Notes: a model not told the origin generated them from the letters alone. 64,000 nucleotides of DNA from Butyrivibrio sp. INlla21 (GCF_900116875.1 NZ_FPCC01000003.1:163740-227739), one strand, 5' to 3'; counted from the stretch's first letter, positions 43,356 through 52,246 are shown. Made by a program: numbers and translations.

Positions 43356-44537
43356 TCACTTCTTATAGCAATGCCAAAACTGACTTTTTGCTTCAAGAAC
43401 ATACTCACCGCCATTTTCTATCTTTTCTTTGAAATAATCAAGGAGCTTATCTTCGTAGCGGGCGATGGTTTTTTCGTAATCCTTGTAGTAGTCCTTCATC
43501 TTATCCACTATTTCTTTTGCCTCGGTATAATGCCAATAATTGGGCAAAAGAACCGACTCCACCCTTGCAAAGTATTTCTCCATCATAGATATATAATCAT
43601 TTCTCTTCTGTGTCTGGTTAGCTATTGTTTCATCGATAAAAGACGCATCTTCTCCGACAGCTTCGATCACTTCTTTAAAGATATTATTCCAGTTTGCAAC
43701 GTTTGCTCCGTTAAAAGAGAATACGCCATCTTCAGCTATAACGCGGCTTGCGTGAGCTACTATAGCTTCGATATTCTTAATATCATTGTCAAGATAGTGA
43801 GCAACAACAAGATCATATTCTCCCGTAGAATCAATTTTCTGCCAGGTTTTCTCATCCTCAACATCAGAAAAATCAAGTTCTATGCTTACGCCTTCGGGAA
43901 GTGTATCATTGTTATCGGCAATGTATTTTTCAAAATCATCGGCCCAGCTTCCGTGGATGTCATAGCCGGAAATCTTTGTTCCCTTCGGAATATCGGTCCA
44001 GTTATTTCTCCAAAGCTTCGCATATCCGCAGCCAAGGTCGAGCACTCTGCTTGCCTCTTTAATATCAAGTGATTGAAATATCCTCACATACCAGTCAAGC
44101 TCTCCGCTAGTGTGTTTAAGCGCATCCCATTGGCGCTCATCGGCGCTTTGGTCAGCACTAACGTACTGTACGATACCTGCAACATCGTCCCAATCAAGTT
44201 CATCTCCCCGAGCCAGTGTTCTCTTTATTGCATCAGTAATTTTCTCAAGACGGTATTTCTTTTCCTCCATCTTTTGAAGTTGGATCTCCAGTGCATCTTT
44301 GATGTCGCCGGCTTCACCGCTTTTAAGATTGTCTCTTATCTCCTCAAGCGAAAAACCTATCTGCTTAAGCGCAACAATTTTTTCCAGGATCTGCAACGCA
44401 GCTTCATCATACAAACGATAGTTGCCTTCGGAATAATCGGTCGGCTTAAGCAGCCCCTTTTCATCGTAAAGACGTATCGCTTTCTGTGATACTCCCGCCT
44501 TCTTTGCCATTTCTCCTGATGTCATTTTCTTTTCCAT
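43356..44537 (-). CDS. MerR-family regulator fused to a SAM-dependent methyltransferase
   Basis: A 393-residue fusion. Residues 5-75 are a MerR winged helix (MTSGEMAKKAGVSQKAIRLY, GNYRLYDEAALQIL), then a coiled coil to about 125. The methyltransferase domain starts with ASRVLDLGCGYAKLW near residue 165 (motif I) and has a SGYDIHG acidic strand after it. No effector is known; the methyltransferase could be the sensor or an enzyme of detoxification. GGAGG lies eight bases before the ATG. The promoter has the classic 19-base MerR spacer. Confidence 0.88.
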   Translation of the reverse strand: MEKKMTSGEMAKKAGVSQKAIRLYDEKGLLKPTDYSEGNYRLYDEAALQILEKIVALKQIGFSLEEIRDNLKSGEAGDIKDALEIQLQKMEEKKYRLEKITDAIKRTLARGDELDWDDVAGIVQYVSADQSADERQWDALKHTSGELDWYVRIFQSLDIKEASRVLDLGCGYAKLWRNNWTDIPKGTKISGYDIHGSWADDFEKYIADNNDTLPEGVSIELDFSDVEDEKTWQKIDSTGEYDLVVAHYLDNDIKNIEAIVAHASRVIAEDGVFSFNGANVANWNNIFKEVIEAVGEDASFIDETIANQTQKRNDYISMMEKYFARVESVLLPNYWHYTEAKEIVDKMKDYYKDYEKTIARYEDKLLDYFKEKIENGGEYVLEAKSQFWHCYKK

Positions 44538-44567
44538 TTTAGGAACCTCCTTTTCGTTTATAAATCC

Positions 44568-44598
44568 ACCTTAAGGGGTTCCCTAAGGGAAGAGTCAA
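44568..44598 (-). promoter_or_regulatory. MerR-type promoter with dyad operator in the spacer
   Basis: On the minus strand TTGACT (44593-44598) and TAAGGT (44568-44573) are 19 bases apart, the over-long spacer typical of MerR-activated promoters. A dyad CCTTAAGGGG/TTCCCTAAGG (44569-44588) fills the spacer. It lies about 30 bases before the MerR-methyltransferase start, so autoregulation is expected. Confidence 0.83.
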
Positions 44599-44628
44599 TG
44601 GTGTTTTTTGGGTTCCTTAAATAAAAAA

Positions 44629-44660
44629 AGAGGCTCTGACAATACATCGCAAAGCCTCTT
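44629..44660 (-). terminator. Terminator after the retropepsin-like gene
   Basis: AAGAGGCT/AGCCTCTT (44629-44636 with 44653-44660) is followed on the minus strand by TTTTTTTA, 15 bases past the stop. Confidence 0.75.
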
Positions 44661-44674
44661 GATTTGTACTTCTT

Positions 44675-45250
44675 TTAATTTCTCATGATACCAAAATGCT
44701 TGTTTAATGCATTTAAATAATCTTCTGATATCATATCTTCAGGACACGCCAACAAAGTTGTTTCTCCTGTTTCTCTACTTGTCCCAATATGATTATCCAT
44801 CTTTTTTATAATGTCCATTCCAAGTAAAATATTTCCTGTTGTATGAGGAGTCACCCTTACCGGAACATCGACAAATTCAAGATCTCCAATAACAATTTTG
44901 TCAGCCAAAACTGTGATTGCAACTCCTCTGTAATTTTTAATAAAACTCTCAGACTCTTTTCGCAATTGACTGCTTGAAATGTTATTTACACTTTCAACAC
45001 CGTTTATAACCGACAAACTTTTTCTGCTACTTATAATTGCATCGTCTAAAATCTTTTGAATCTGTGCATCAGTCCAACACAGAGTCCTTAACGGAATCAA
45101 TATTCCATGAGCACCTGTATCAATCTTAATACCGGATTGTCTTATACTCGGATAAAATGTAGATTCTCCATGAATTCCATAAATATCAGATTTAAAATCA
45201 CATCTAAACTCTAAGCTTTTGGTAAGTGTTATTTCCAGAAAATCAGTCAT
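44675..45250 (-). CDS. Retropepsin-like aspartic protease candidate
   Basis: A 191-residue protein. IKIDTGAHGILIPL holds an Asp-Thr-Gly triad like the retropepsin active site, and GNILLGMDIIKKMDNHIG matches the later hydrophobic-Gly-Asp strand of that fold. A single lobe suggests homodimer activity. No signal peptide is seen. It overlaps the upstream gene by eight bases, giving coupled translation. Substrate is unknown; a role in processing the partner or another protein is only a guess. Confidence 0.6.
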   Translation of the reverse strand: MTDFLEITLTKSLEFRCDFKSDIYGIHGESTFYPSIRQSGIKIDTGAHGILIPLRTLCWTDAQIQKILDDAIISSRKSLSVINGVESVNNISSSQLRKESESFIKNYRGVAITVLADKIVIGDLEFVDVPVRVTPHTTGNILLGMDIIKKMDNHIGTSRETGETTLLACPEDMISEDYLNALNKHFGIMRN

Positions 45251-45545
45251 ATATCGCAGCGTCCTCATCTTCATAGAATTTAGGCTGATAAATGACTGTG
45301 GTCTTTCCATACTGCTTTTGTATTTTTTCTATTTCTTTGTCATCTTTCGTGTTTTCATCACAAAAATACAGTATGTCAAAACCGTCTTTATTAGCAGTTT
45401 CCGGATTTATAAATACCCAAACTCCATAAAGGTCAGACAGTTGCTCAGGTACTACATGCATTCCAACTTTAAGATCATCTATAGTTAGCTTAGAATAATC
45501 CACAGTAGCACCTCTCTTTCTTGAAAATGTAACTATATTACTCAT
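45243..45545 (-). CDS. Hypothetical partner of the retropepsin-like gene (100 aa)
   Basis: A 100-residue soluble, acidic protein from the ATG at 45545, after TAGGAG. It reads SNIVTFSRKRGATVDYSKLT, IDDLKVGMHVVPEQLSDLYG and ends KFYEDEDAAIYD. No family recognised. An extended -10 (TGCTATAAT) lies about 40 bases upstream, followed by a small leader hairpin. With the next gene it makes a compact two-gene cassette. Confidence 0.6.
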   Translation of the reverse strand: MSNIVTFSRKRGATVDYSKLTIDDLKVGMHVVPEQLSDLYGVWVFINPETANKDGFDILYFCDENTKDDKEIEKIQKQYGKTTVIYQPKFYEDEDAAIYD

Positions 45546-45640
45546 AATTCTCCTATCAAGGACCCCACCTTGACATAAGCATATTATAGCACAATTCAAT
45601 ATTTTATATAAAAGTGGTCACCACCCGCGTCCCTACAGGT

Positions 45641-46465
45641 TCATTTCCCCATACAATAAATAATTATCGCCTGCTGAACCTTCAAAAGATCTTTCTTAAT
45701 GTCGTATCCGACAAAGAACTTTGAGTCGATCACATCGCCGGACACCTCTTCTCCTCTGTAAAAAGGTGGGCAGGGATTCAGAACGGCATTCTCATTTGCT
45801 GTTTCCATAAGCTCTTTTGTAATTTGGTAATCTCTGAAATCTTCGAGTGCCTTACCTGGTAATGAATCTGTACACACAATATCTTTTCCGATGATAGCTT
45901 CTTTAATATCGCTTACATACTGCACATCAGGGATGCGATACTTCTCGGGGCAGCTCTGCGTAAACGAAAAGCCAAACGCCTTTGAAGCCTCTTTCCATGC
46001 CCTTCCGATATTGCCGTCAGCTCCAACAAATAAGTATTTATCATTAAGATAATCCGCTCTCCTCTTGGAAAGAGAATAAAGATCTGCCATCATTTCACAC
46101 GGGTGATTATTGTCTGTAAGCGCGTTTATTACAGGGATGTCCAATGAATCTACCATTTTATCAAGAAGCGAAATGTCTTTGTATCTTACAACAACTGCAT
46201 CCGCCCAGTTCTCAAGATAGCCGCAGACATCTTTTATATCCTCTTTCTTCTCCAAAGTCGACGGGTCAAAAAGAATCGATTGTCCGCCAAGGAGATAGAT
46301 TCCCTTTTCAAAAGACACTCTGGTCCTGATACTTGATGCAGGGAAAAACATCACTATTGTTTTGCCTTTCAAAAAGTCCGCGTATTCATCAATCGAATCA
46401 GCGATCTTGAATATCTCCGCCAGTTCTTCGGTTTTAAAATCTGTAAGTCGTAAAAATGATTTCAT
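45641..46465 (-). CDS. Divergent ornithine/aspartate carbamoyltransferase-like protein
   Basis: A 274-residue member of the carbamoyltransferase fold, shorter than the usual 310 or so. The carbamoyl-phosphate loop reads ASSIRTRVSFEKG (S-x-RTR kept), and NNHPCEMMADLYSL replaces the standard HPxQ motif with HPCE. The HCLP ornithine-loop region reads NPCPPFYRGEEV. It therefore keeps the phosphate-binding part but differs in the second-substrate part, so a different acceptor is plausible. It follows a flavodoxin gene by 18 bases in the acyltransferase unit. Confidence 0.78.
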   Translation of the reverse strand: MKSFLRLTDFKTEELAEIFKIADSIDEYADFLKGKTIVMFFPASSIRTRVSFEKGIYLLGGQSILFDPSTLEKKEDIKDVCGYLENWADAVVVRYKDISLLDKMVDSLDIPVINALTDNNHPCEMMADLYSLSKRRADYLNDKYLFVGADGNIGRAWKEASKAFGFSFTQSCPEKYRIPDVQYVSDIKEAIIGKDIVCTDSLPGKALEDFRDYQITKELMETANENAVLNPCPPFYRGEEVSGDVIDSKFFVGYDIKKDLLKVQQAIIIYCMGK

Positions 46466-46483
46466 TTTTCCTCCGCGATCCCA

Positions 46484-47152
46484 CTAACAAATCCCCATAG
46501 CTTCCCACTTCTTCACTACTCCGCTGTACTTCTTACCTTTCTTTTGGACAAAAGACCTGATTCCGAAATTAAAGATAATGAAATGACAAAGACTCTGAAT
46601 CGGGAGAAAGCTCTTTTTCCCAATTCCGTAAAAAAGCTTTCTCGCAGCCTTCTTACCCTTGGCATTAACCATTTCTTCAACGCCCGAAGCATCATTAAAC
46701 GGAGCCTTTATAAGAACGCTGTCGCTGAGCCTTCCGCCTGAATACAGCACAAGATTATTCAAAACCTTCAGCGTGTCTTTATTGCCGTAATTCTCACCTG
46801 TTGCGACCGTAACGCAGTACTTCCCGTGAAGCAGCTGTTCTATAACAAAATGCCCGCGGTCTATGAAATCTTTCATGATTCCGGACACGTTGCTCGCATA
46901 TGTGGGCGAGCCGAGCACAATGCCGTCAGCCTTCGCGATCTTTTTGGACAACTCTTCCGCGTCATCATCTATATGGCATTGCCCTGTTGTATAACAAGAA
47001 CAGCAGCCGATGCAATGCGACATATTTATATTTCCAAGCTCAACAAACTCTACATCTACACCAAAGTCAATTAGCTCCTTCTCGATAACATGAAGCGTCT
47101 TTGCCGTGACGCCGATGTTTCTGGGACTCCCGTTGATCACCAATACTTTCAT
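46484..47152 (-). CDS. Flavodoxin-fold NAD(P)H-dependent iron-sulfur oxidoreductase
   Basis: A 222-residue protein. VINGSPRNIGVTAKTL is the FMN-phosphate loop; CIGCCSCYTTGQCHIDDDAE supplies a four-cysteine cluster-type motif; GSPTYASNVSGIMKDF is the flavin ring-binding part. It overlaps the acyltransferase gene by four bases. It resembles the other flavoprotein at 59246 in layout. Substrate is unknown. Confidence 0.9.
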   Translation of the reverse strand: MKVLVINGSPRNIGVTAKTLHVIEKELIDFGVDVEFVELGNINMSHCIGCCSCYTTGQCHIDDDAEELSKKIAKADGIVLGSPTYASNVSGIMKDFIDRGHFVIEQLLHGKYCVTVATGENYGNKDTLKVLNNLVLYSGGRLSDSVLIKAPFNDASGVEEMVNAKGKKAARKLFYGIGKKSFLPIQSLCHFIIFNFGIRSFVQKKGKKYSGVVKKWEAMGIC

Positions 47153-48240
47153 ACTTTATCTCCTCTTATTCCAAGTACAGTCCACCTGTAGATAGGAATC
47201 CTTGAAATGATTGCATACAGACCGTACCCGAACACAAAGCCCGCCAATAAACTAAGCAAATAACACATAGGCGCCGGAAGGAGCCCCTTCTTAGCTATAA
47301 AAAGGGCCACCGAGGAAATTCCAAGATAGTGGAAAACATAGAGTCCCCAGCTCTTTTTACTCATCCACTCCGTAAAAGCGTTACTGAAATCTCCGAATCT
47401 CGCCATCCCGGAAAGCATGGCAAGCGAGCCGAAATACGCCGCCATCGTATATAAAATGCCCCTATTTACGGGCTTGTCCGCATAATTCATTTCATTATAC
47501 ATGATAAAATAGAGCACCGTAAAGGCTACAGACGCCGCAACTCCAATAAAAATCAGCACTCCCGCGCATCTCTTTAGCTTTTCCATAACCTCATCATTGG
47601 AAAAGACATAATAACCGAGCATAAAAAACGAAAAGTAAAAACCGATCCTGTAAACCGGAGGAACCGGAACGTTAAGGATCTGCGCGCATCCCCAGATAGG
47701 GATTGTAAAAAGAACTATCATCCAAACGGGTGTCTTAGCGCCTGCGCTCAAAAGTCGTCCCTTCTCAATCTTTCTTACAAGCAACAGTATCATGCTGTAA
47801 ATCCACAGCAAATGTATAAACCACAAAACTCCGCTTCCCGAAGCAACCATTATAAGGAAAATAACAGGCTTTGGAACAAGGCCGTCAAGCGCAGAGAACG
47901 CATCGCCAAACGACATGCTCACGTAACCTTGAATAAATTGAAATGTAAATAAACCGATGGTTGACGGCACAAGGAGCTTTACCGTTCTGCTCTTTACAAA
48001 ATCTTTTTCGCTATGTGCATCCAAATAGAATCTCGAGCTCATACCTGAAATCAGAAAAAGAACCGGCATGAACCACGGATATACGAAATACATAAACGCA
48101 TCAATCGGTTGCATCTCCATCCCCGTTATATTTCCAAGCCCGCCCACTACTCCGGCGGCATTGTACATATAAACAACATGGTAAAAAACTACTATCACAA
48201 CCGTTATCCATCTGATATTGTCCAAATAGTGTTTTCTCAT
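47149..48240 (-). CDS. Acyltransferase-3 family membrane protein
   Basis: A 363-residue polytopic protein starting at 48240 after GGTGGGAG. RKHYLDNIRWITVVIVVFYH is the typical first helix, with the family Asp-Asn and a His in FYHVVYMYN. About ten membrane helices follow. It O-acylates a glycan or lipid at the membrane, substrate unknown. It is first in a unit with the flavodoxin and carbamoyltransferase-like genes. Confidence 0.9.
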   Translation of the reverse strand: MRKHYLDNIRWITVVIVVFYHVVYMYNAAGVVGGLGNITGMEMQPIDAFMYFVYPWFMPVLFLISGMSSRFYLDAHSEKDFVKSRTVKLLVPSTIGLFTFQFIQGYVSMSFGDAFSALDGLVPKPVIFLIMVASGSGVLWFIHLLWIYSMILLLVRKIEKGRLLSAGAKTPVWMIVLFTIPIWGCAQILNVPVPPVYRIGFYFSFFMLGYYVFSNDEVMEKLKRCAGVLIFIGVAASVAFTVLYFIMYNEMNYADKPVNRGILYTMAAYFGSLAMLSGMARFGDFSNAFTEWMSKKSWGLYVFHYLGISSVALFIAKKGLLPAPMCYLLSLLAGFVFGYGLYAIISRIPIYRWTVLGIRGDKV

Positions 48241-48292
48241 ATATCTCCCACCTTTGCGATTATTATTAAGATAATTATAATGCTGAAAAAAA

Positions 48293-48317
48293 GAAACGGA
48301 GCATCGCACTCCGTTTC
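48293..48317 (-). terminator. Terminator after the PH-domain gene
   Basis: GAAACGGAG/CTCCGTTTC (48293-48301 with 48309-48317) is followed on the minus strand by TTTTTTTC, 16 bases past the stop. Confidence 0.85.
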
Positions 48318-48332
48318 CAAATCCCGGTTTAT

Positions 48333-48815
48333 TTATTCAAAATCATGGGCATCATGAATATCGCTCATATCATGCATATCATGCAAGTCATGAAGGTCGT
48401 GAAGATCATCTCCTTCATATCCGATATTCTGCATGCTCACTGTTCTTCTGCGAAGTCTCGCATTCTCGGATGCATGAAGAAGATAATCCTTGATCTCGCG
48501 TCCGTGCTTGATATTCTTCATCGTGATAGTCTTATCCGTTACGTCGGAAGTGAAGCAGATAATTGTTGAAAGTCCGAAGATACGCTGAAGGAGCGATCTT
48601 GTTATCTCAACATCTGAGATCTTGTACATATAACAATCATTTTCTTTTACGGTAAAAAAGCCTTTGATTATAGTAAGATCATTGTCTCTAAGTTCATATT
48701 TGGTAAAAGTCCAAGGAAGACCAAAGAAAAGAAGTCTCTGTCTTTCCGTATAACGAATCTCACCTTTTGCATTTAACGATTCTTGGTACTGCTCTTTATT
48801 TACGATCTTGCTCAT
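48333..48815 (-). CDS. Bacterial PH-domain protein with a His-Asp repeat tail
   Basis: A 160-residue protein. Residues 15-115 match a bacterial PH-like domain (TERQRLLFFGLPWTFTKYEL, YMYKISDVEITRSLLQRIFG, TITMKNIKHGREIKDYLL). The last 24 residues are a run of HDL/HDM units ending DMSDIHDAHDFE, written in DNA as a catgat-type repeat. The PH domain suggests a membrane or partner contact; the tail could bind metal ions. No signal peptide is seen. It is a single-gene unit. Confidence 0.8.
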   Translation of the reverse strand: MSKIVNKEQYQESLNAKGEIRYTERQRLLFFGLPWTFTKYELRDNDLTIIKGFFTVKENDCYMYKISDVEITRSLLQRIFGLSTIICFTSDVTDKTITMKNIKHGREIKDYLLHASENARLRRRTVSMQNIGYEGDDLHDLHDLHDMHDMSDIHDAHDFE

Positions 48816-48835
48816 AGTCTCTCTCCTAATTTCTG

Positions 48836-49150
48836 TTAATTCATTTTATTCTCAAAATCCTGTAACTCATGGAATATTCTATCTACAAAAACATTCTTTT
48901 TTTGAACTCGATACAACATAAAATATCTGTGTGATAAAAAATTTATCCTTCTATATCCTAGCGCCTTTAAATGAGAATTATTGCAAAGTTTAAGACTTCC
49001 CGCTACCTTTGATAAACTAAGCTTAGTAGCCTCAAAATCATTTAGAAGATTAGAAGCCGCCTGCTCACTTTTCTTTTCATAAAGTAAATAACTGATGAAT
49101 TGATTTAAATCCTCTTCAGCATCTGAGGTTATGTAGACTTTATAATCCAT
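48836..49150 (-). CDS. RelE/ParE-family toxin
   Basis: A 104-residue toxin (YKVYITSDAEEDLNQFISYL and GYRRINFLSHRYFMLYRV) with the RelE/ParE small beta-sheet fold. It would either cleave mRNA at the ribosome or block gyrase. Its start overlaps the antitoxin gene by 11 bases, the usual arrangement for a toxin second in the pair. Confidence 0.9.
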   Translation of the reverse strand: MDYKVYITSDAEEDLNQFISYLLYEKKSEQAASNLLNDFEATKLSLSKVAGSLKLCNNSHLKALGYRRINFLSHRYFMLYRVQKKNVFVDRIFHELQDFENKMN

Positions 49151-49433
49151 ACTTAGTCCTCATATCCGCTATAACATCATCAGCATTTCTAATCATACCT
49201 TGCTCTGCATGTTCTCTTGCAGTTTCAAGCTTTTGAAGAAATTCTTCTTCCGAAAGTGTGACATAAGGATTAGCGGTTTTCTTTTTAATTTCAAAAGGAA
49301 AACCATTATTTGCTAATGCTTGTGCAAGAAACATTCTTATAGCAGAAGTGGTATCTGTTCCAAGCTCCCTAAAAAGCGTATCCACTTTATTCTTAAGGTC
49401 ATCATCTACACGAATCTGTATCGTACTTGACAT
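49140..49433 (-). CDS. RelB/DinJ-family antitoxin
   Basis: A 97-residue ribbon-helix-helix antitoxin: STIQIRVDDDLKNKVDTLFR and TTSAIRMFLAQALANNGFPF are RelB/DinJ features. It neutralises the downstream RelE/ParE-type toxin and represses the shared promoter. AGGTTG is eight or so bases before the ATG. The predicted promoter has inverted TGTAAT/ATTACA arms suited to such a repressor. Confidence 0.92.
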   Translation of the reverse strand: MSSTIQIRVDDDLKNKVDTLFRELGTDTTSAIRMFLAQALANNGFPFEIKKKTANPYVTLSEEEFLQKLETAREHAEQGMIRNADDVIADMRTKYGL

Positions 49434-49464
49434 AAATCAACCTCCATTAATGCTTGTGTAATAC

Positions 49465-49493
49465 ATTATAATGCTACATCATTACATTTGCAA
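49465..49493 (-). promoter_or_regulatory. Predicted promoter of the toxin-antitoxin pair
   Basis: On the minus strand TTGCAA (49488-49493), 17 bases, TATAAT (49465-49470). Inverted TGTAAT/ATTACA sequences lie on either side of the -10 and are a likely antitoxin operator. Confidence 0.7.
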
Positions 49494-49532
49494 TACAATC
49501 AAGTTTAGCCCATAGAACAACATAAATCCGTT

Positions 49533-51431
49533 TTACAGCACCTTCTTAAATTCGCCGTCCATAAACAGATATACACCTGTTCTCGCTTCATTAAGATAAT
49601 AGAGCTTTCCGTATACATTTGTAAGTATACTTGCATCATCGGAAACGACTTGATTACTGTCTTCCTTTGTATTAACTCTGTACAGCTTGCCACTCTTTAA
49701 ATAATAAAGCCAGTTATCTTCAATGTTCCACATAATACCATCCTCAAGCGGATCGGAATGTGGTGCAAGGCCTGATGCGACAAGTGTAGCTTTATCTTTT
49801 TCCAGATAATAGATCTCTGAGCCTGAAATCAGCCATATCTTCTTAAGGTCATAACTACAAACGAAATTATCGACGGTAATATCCTCGTATACCACCGATT
49901 CTACCGATTTGCTGTCATCAAAATCAAATCGATAAAGCGTACCGTCACAGGAATAAAGCACTTTTCTTGCGTTCACCCCGCTATTCATCATCACGTTCGA
50001 CAATTCCGAGAAAGCATGCGGAAGCTTGGTAACTCCATGTCCATCATTGTTGATCGCAAATACGGTTCCGTCTTTTGATATAAAAAGAATGTCTGTAAGC
50101 GAAGGTACATCGCAGTATTTGGTATTGGCGATCTGTCCGTAGGGCTGATTTAAGCAATCGGTAAAAATACCGGAAAGCTTTGAATCAAATATCTTTTTTT
50201 CACCCTCTGAATTATTGAATTTATAATAATAAGTTCCGTCTTTTCCGGTTCCCAATATCTCGTTGCAATCCGTGTTGATAAAAGTATCCGTGATCTCACA
50301 ATTTTCAAATATCGGATAGCATACGGCCCCGTCAAACGCATCAATACTTGATTCGTTTTGATTTATGAAAACAATCTGTTTATCATCGGAAACACATATG
50401 GGAGCAAGCACACCTATAGTTACAAGTTCTTCTTCCAGATCTTTTCCGCCAACACACAGAATAAAGTCTCCGTCTGTTTCGGAATATCTTGAGTATGCAA
50501 CATATTTTCCCCCGGGTGAGATTACCGGAGAGCTGCTGACAACATCCTCTGCGATAAGCTCAGTCTTGCCGTTATTGGTATCAATAATGTAAAGCTTTCC
50601 AAGCTCAATGTCACCATGAATTCCGGCAGGAATAACATAGAACATGTTTCCGCCCTTAGGCGCGATGTCCGCACAGTGCGCATCAGGAGCAAACTCAATA
50701 TCCGAAGCGTCTTGGTCAAAGAAAATGAATTGTAATCCGTTTACAAGGGCCATGCTCTTTTTGAGGTCAGTCGTCTGAGCCAAAGACATGGAATCTCCAA
50801 GGTATTCGGAATTAACAAAGCCGCTTGAACTTACAAACGCTCCCTGGACGGGAACAACCCATTCATCATTGAAATAATCATAGGGTCCCGTGTAATCTTC
50901 TGCGGCATATTCGGCGTTTTCGCTTTTATCATCCGAATCTTTGTCTGTTTCCTCGACCGTTGTATAAGTGTCGCTGTCCTCTTCTTCCGTATTGTCATTG
51001 TCAAAGGCACTGTTATATGATCCGCTGTTCATACCTTTATAAACTCTAACAGCAAATGAAACAATACCTCCGAATACAAAAAGAGCTACGAGTCCCAGCA
51101 AAAGTGCCACAACAAGCTTGTTCTCTTTTTTGCGCGGTGCCACATACGGAGGCACATTTGAATACTGAGGCATCCCACCGAACTGAGGCGGAACGTTATT
51201 CTGAGGCGGAATATTATTCTGTTGCGCATTCATGTTGTTCTGATACTGCGATTCTCCGGTATTGCTCTGATCGATCGGGCTCTGCATCACAGGTCTTTGA
51301 ACGGGTCCTCCAAAATTCAAAGGCTCATTATCAATAGGCACCTCATCAAGCGTATGCTCTATCGGCACTCCGCAAGTCGGACAATATTTCTGATTCTCAT
51401 TTATTTCCTGACCACAATTTTTACAATACAA
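49533..51431 (-). CDS. Zinc-ribbon membrane protein with extracellular DUF5050-like propeller
   Basis: A 632-residue protein. Residues 3-27 form a zinc ribbon (CKNCGQEINENQKYCPTCG). A Pro/Asn/Gln-rich linker follows, then a membrane helix near 104-128 (LVVALLLGLVALFVFGGIVS). An acidic, Ser/Glu-rich stretch leads to a C-terminal body with repeated YY/W-rich blades similar to the protein at 7816. The zinc ribbon is cytosolic and the propeller outside, so it could link surface sensing to an inner partner. Function is not known. Confidence 0.75.
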   Translation of the reverse strand: MYCKNCGQEINENQKYCPTCGVPIEHTLDEVPIDNEPLNFGGPVQRPVMQSPIDQSNTGESQYQNNMNAQQNNIPPQNNVPPQFGGMPQYSNVPPYVAPRKKENKLVVALLLGLVALFVFGGIVSFAVRVYKGMNSGSYNSAFDNDNTEEEDSDTYTTVEETDKDSDDKSENAEYAAEDYTGPYDYFNDEWVVPVQGAFVSSSGFVNSEYLGDSMSLAQTTDLKKSMALVNGLQFIFFDQDASDIEFAPDAHCADIAPKGGNMFYVIPAGIHGDIELGKLYIIDTNNGKTELIAEDVVSSSPVISPGGKYVAYSRYSETDGDFILCVGGKDLEEELVTIGVLAPICVSDDKQIVFINQNESSIDAFDGAVCYPIFENCEITDTFINTDCNEILGTGKDGTYYYKFNNSEGEKKIFDSKLSGIFTDCLNQPYGQIANTKYCDVPSLTDILFISKDGTVFAINNDGHGVTKLPHAFSELSNVMMNSGVNARKVLYSCDGTLYRFDFDDSKSVESVVYEDITVDNFVCSYDLKKIWLISGSEIYYLEKDKATLVASGLAPHSDPLEDGIMWNIEDNWLYYLKSGKLYRVNTKEDSNQVVSDDASILTNVYGKLYYLNEARTGVYLFMDGEFKKVL

Positions 51432-51448
51432 TCTTTTTTCCCCACTTT

Positions 51449-52183
51449 CTATAATTTTATAATCCTATGTATCTGCTTCTCTGTCGCCACAGGATAAATA
51501 TCATTCATATGCTTTATGATTCTCTTTGCAGAATCCTTAGGATCTTCTTTGTATGCCTTGGTAACATGCTTGTAGCCCCACAGATGCTCGGGCGTACAGT
51601 AAATTGCAATGGGCCATCCATACTCTTCTCCAAGTTTATTTTTTCTTTGTCTGAAATCGCGGACGCATAGATATGTCTGCATTTGAAGGCCGGTTATTGT
51701 TCCGTCAAAGTTCTTTTCTCCGCCTTTACCGAAGCCCGCTTTGGCTTTTAGTTCATTGGAATAAATCTCGGCGTCTTCATTTTCTTCGGCAAAAAGACTC
51801 ATGATCTTGCGCTGCTTAGCTGAAGCTTTTCCGTCCTCCCATAGCGCATCGAAATCATATCCGTCTCTTCTTACATTTACAAAATACGGAAGCCATTTCT
51901 TTGAAATGAAACCGGCTTTTTTATCAAAAAACTTGCCGTATGCGACCTTTCCGCTCCTTGCGATAAGCTCTCGCCACTCCCACGGATCGACTTCGGGATC
52001 TCCGCACCACCAGTACTTGGGAACGGTTCGCTCCTCAAGCGAAAATCCGGGAATGTCATTTTTAAAAAGAGGCAAAAAGCCTACTTCATTTATGTAGTCA
52101 ATTGCCTCTTCATAGCTGTGCAAACACTCAGGATCGTTCCAAGATACGCCGTACATTATCCATGTTCCGTTTTCATTAGGCAT
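51449..52183 (-). CDS. AlkZ-related winged-helix-like hypothetical protein
   Basis: A 244-residue soluble protein. KYWWCGDPEVDPWEWRELIA and KAGFGKGGEKNFDGTITGLQ are its most notable parts, and it resembles proteins annotated as AlkZ-related, a group similar to interstrand crosslink glycosylases. The similarity is by eye only and weak, and no catalytic residue could be confirmed. It ends 17 bases before the zinc-ribbon gene and may share its transcript. Confidence 0.55.
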   Translation of the reverse strand: MPNENGTWIMYGVSWNDPECLHSYEEAIDYINEVGFLPLFKNDIPGFSLEERTVPKYWWCGDPEVDPWEWRELIARSGKVAYGKFFDKKAGFISKKWLPYFVNVRRDGYDFDALWEDGKASAKQRKIMSLFAEENEDAEIYSNELKAKAGFGKGGEKNFDGTITGLQMQTYLCVRDFRQRKNKLGEEYGWPIAIYCTPEHLWGYKHVTKAYKEDPKDSAKRIIKHMNDIYPVATEKQIHRIIKL

Positions 52184-52246
52184 AAGTCACCCTCCATGCT
52201 ACTACAAGTTTATCAGGAAAATGTCCCGATGACTATTCTCCCGTAT

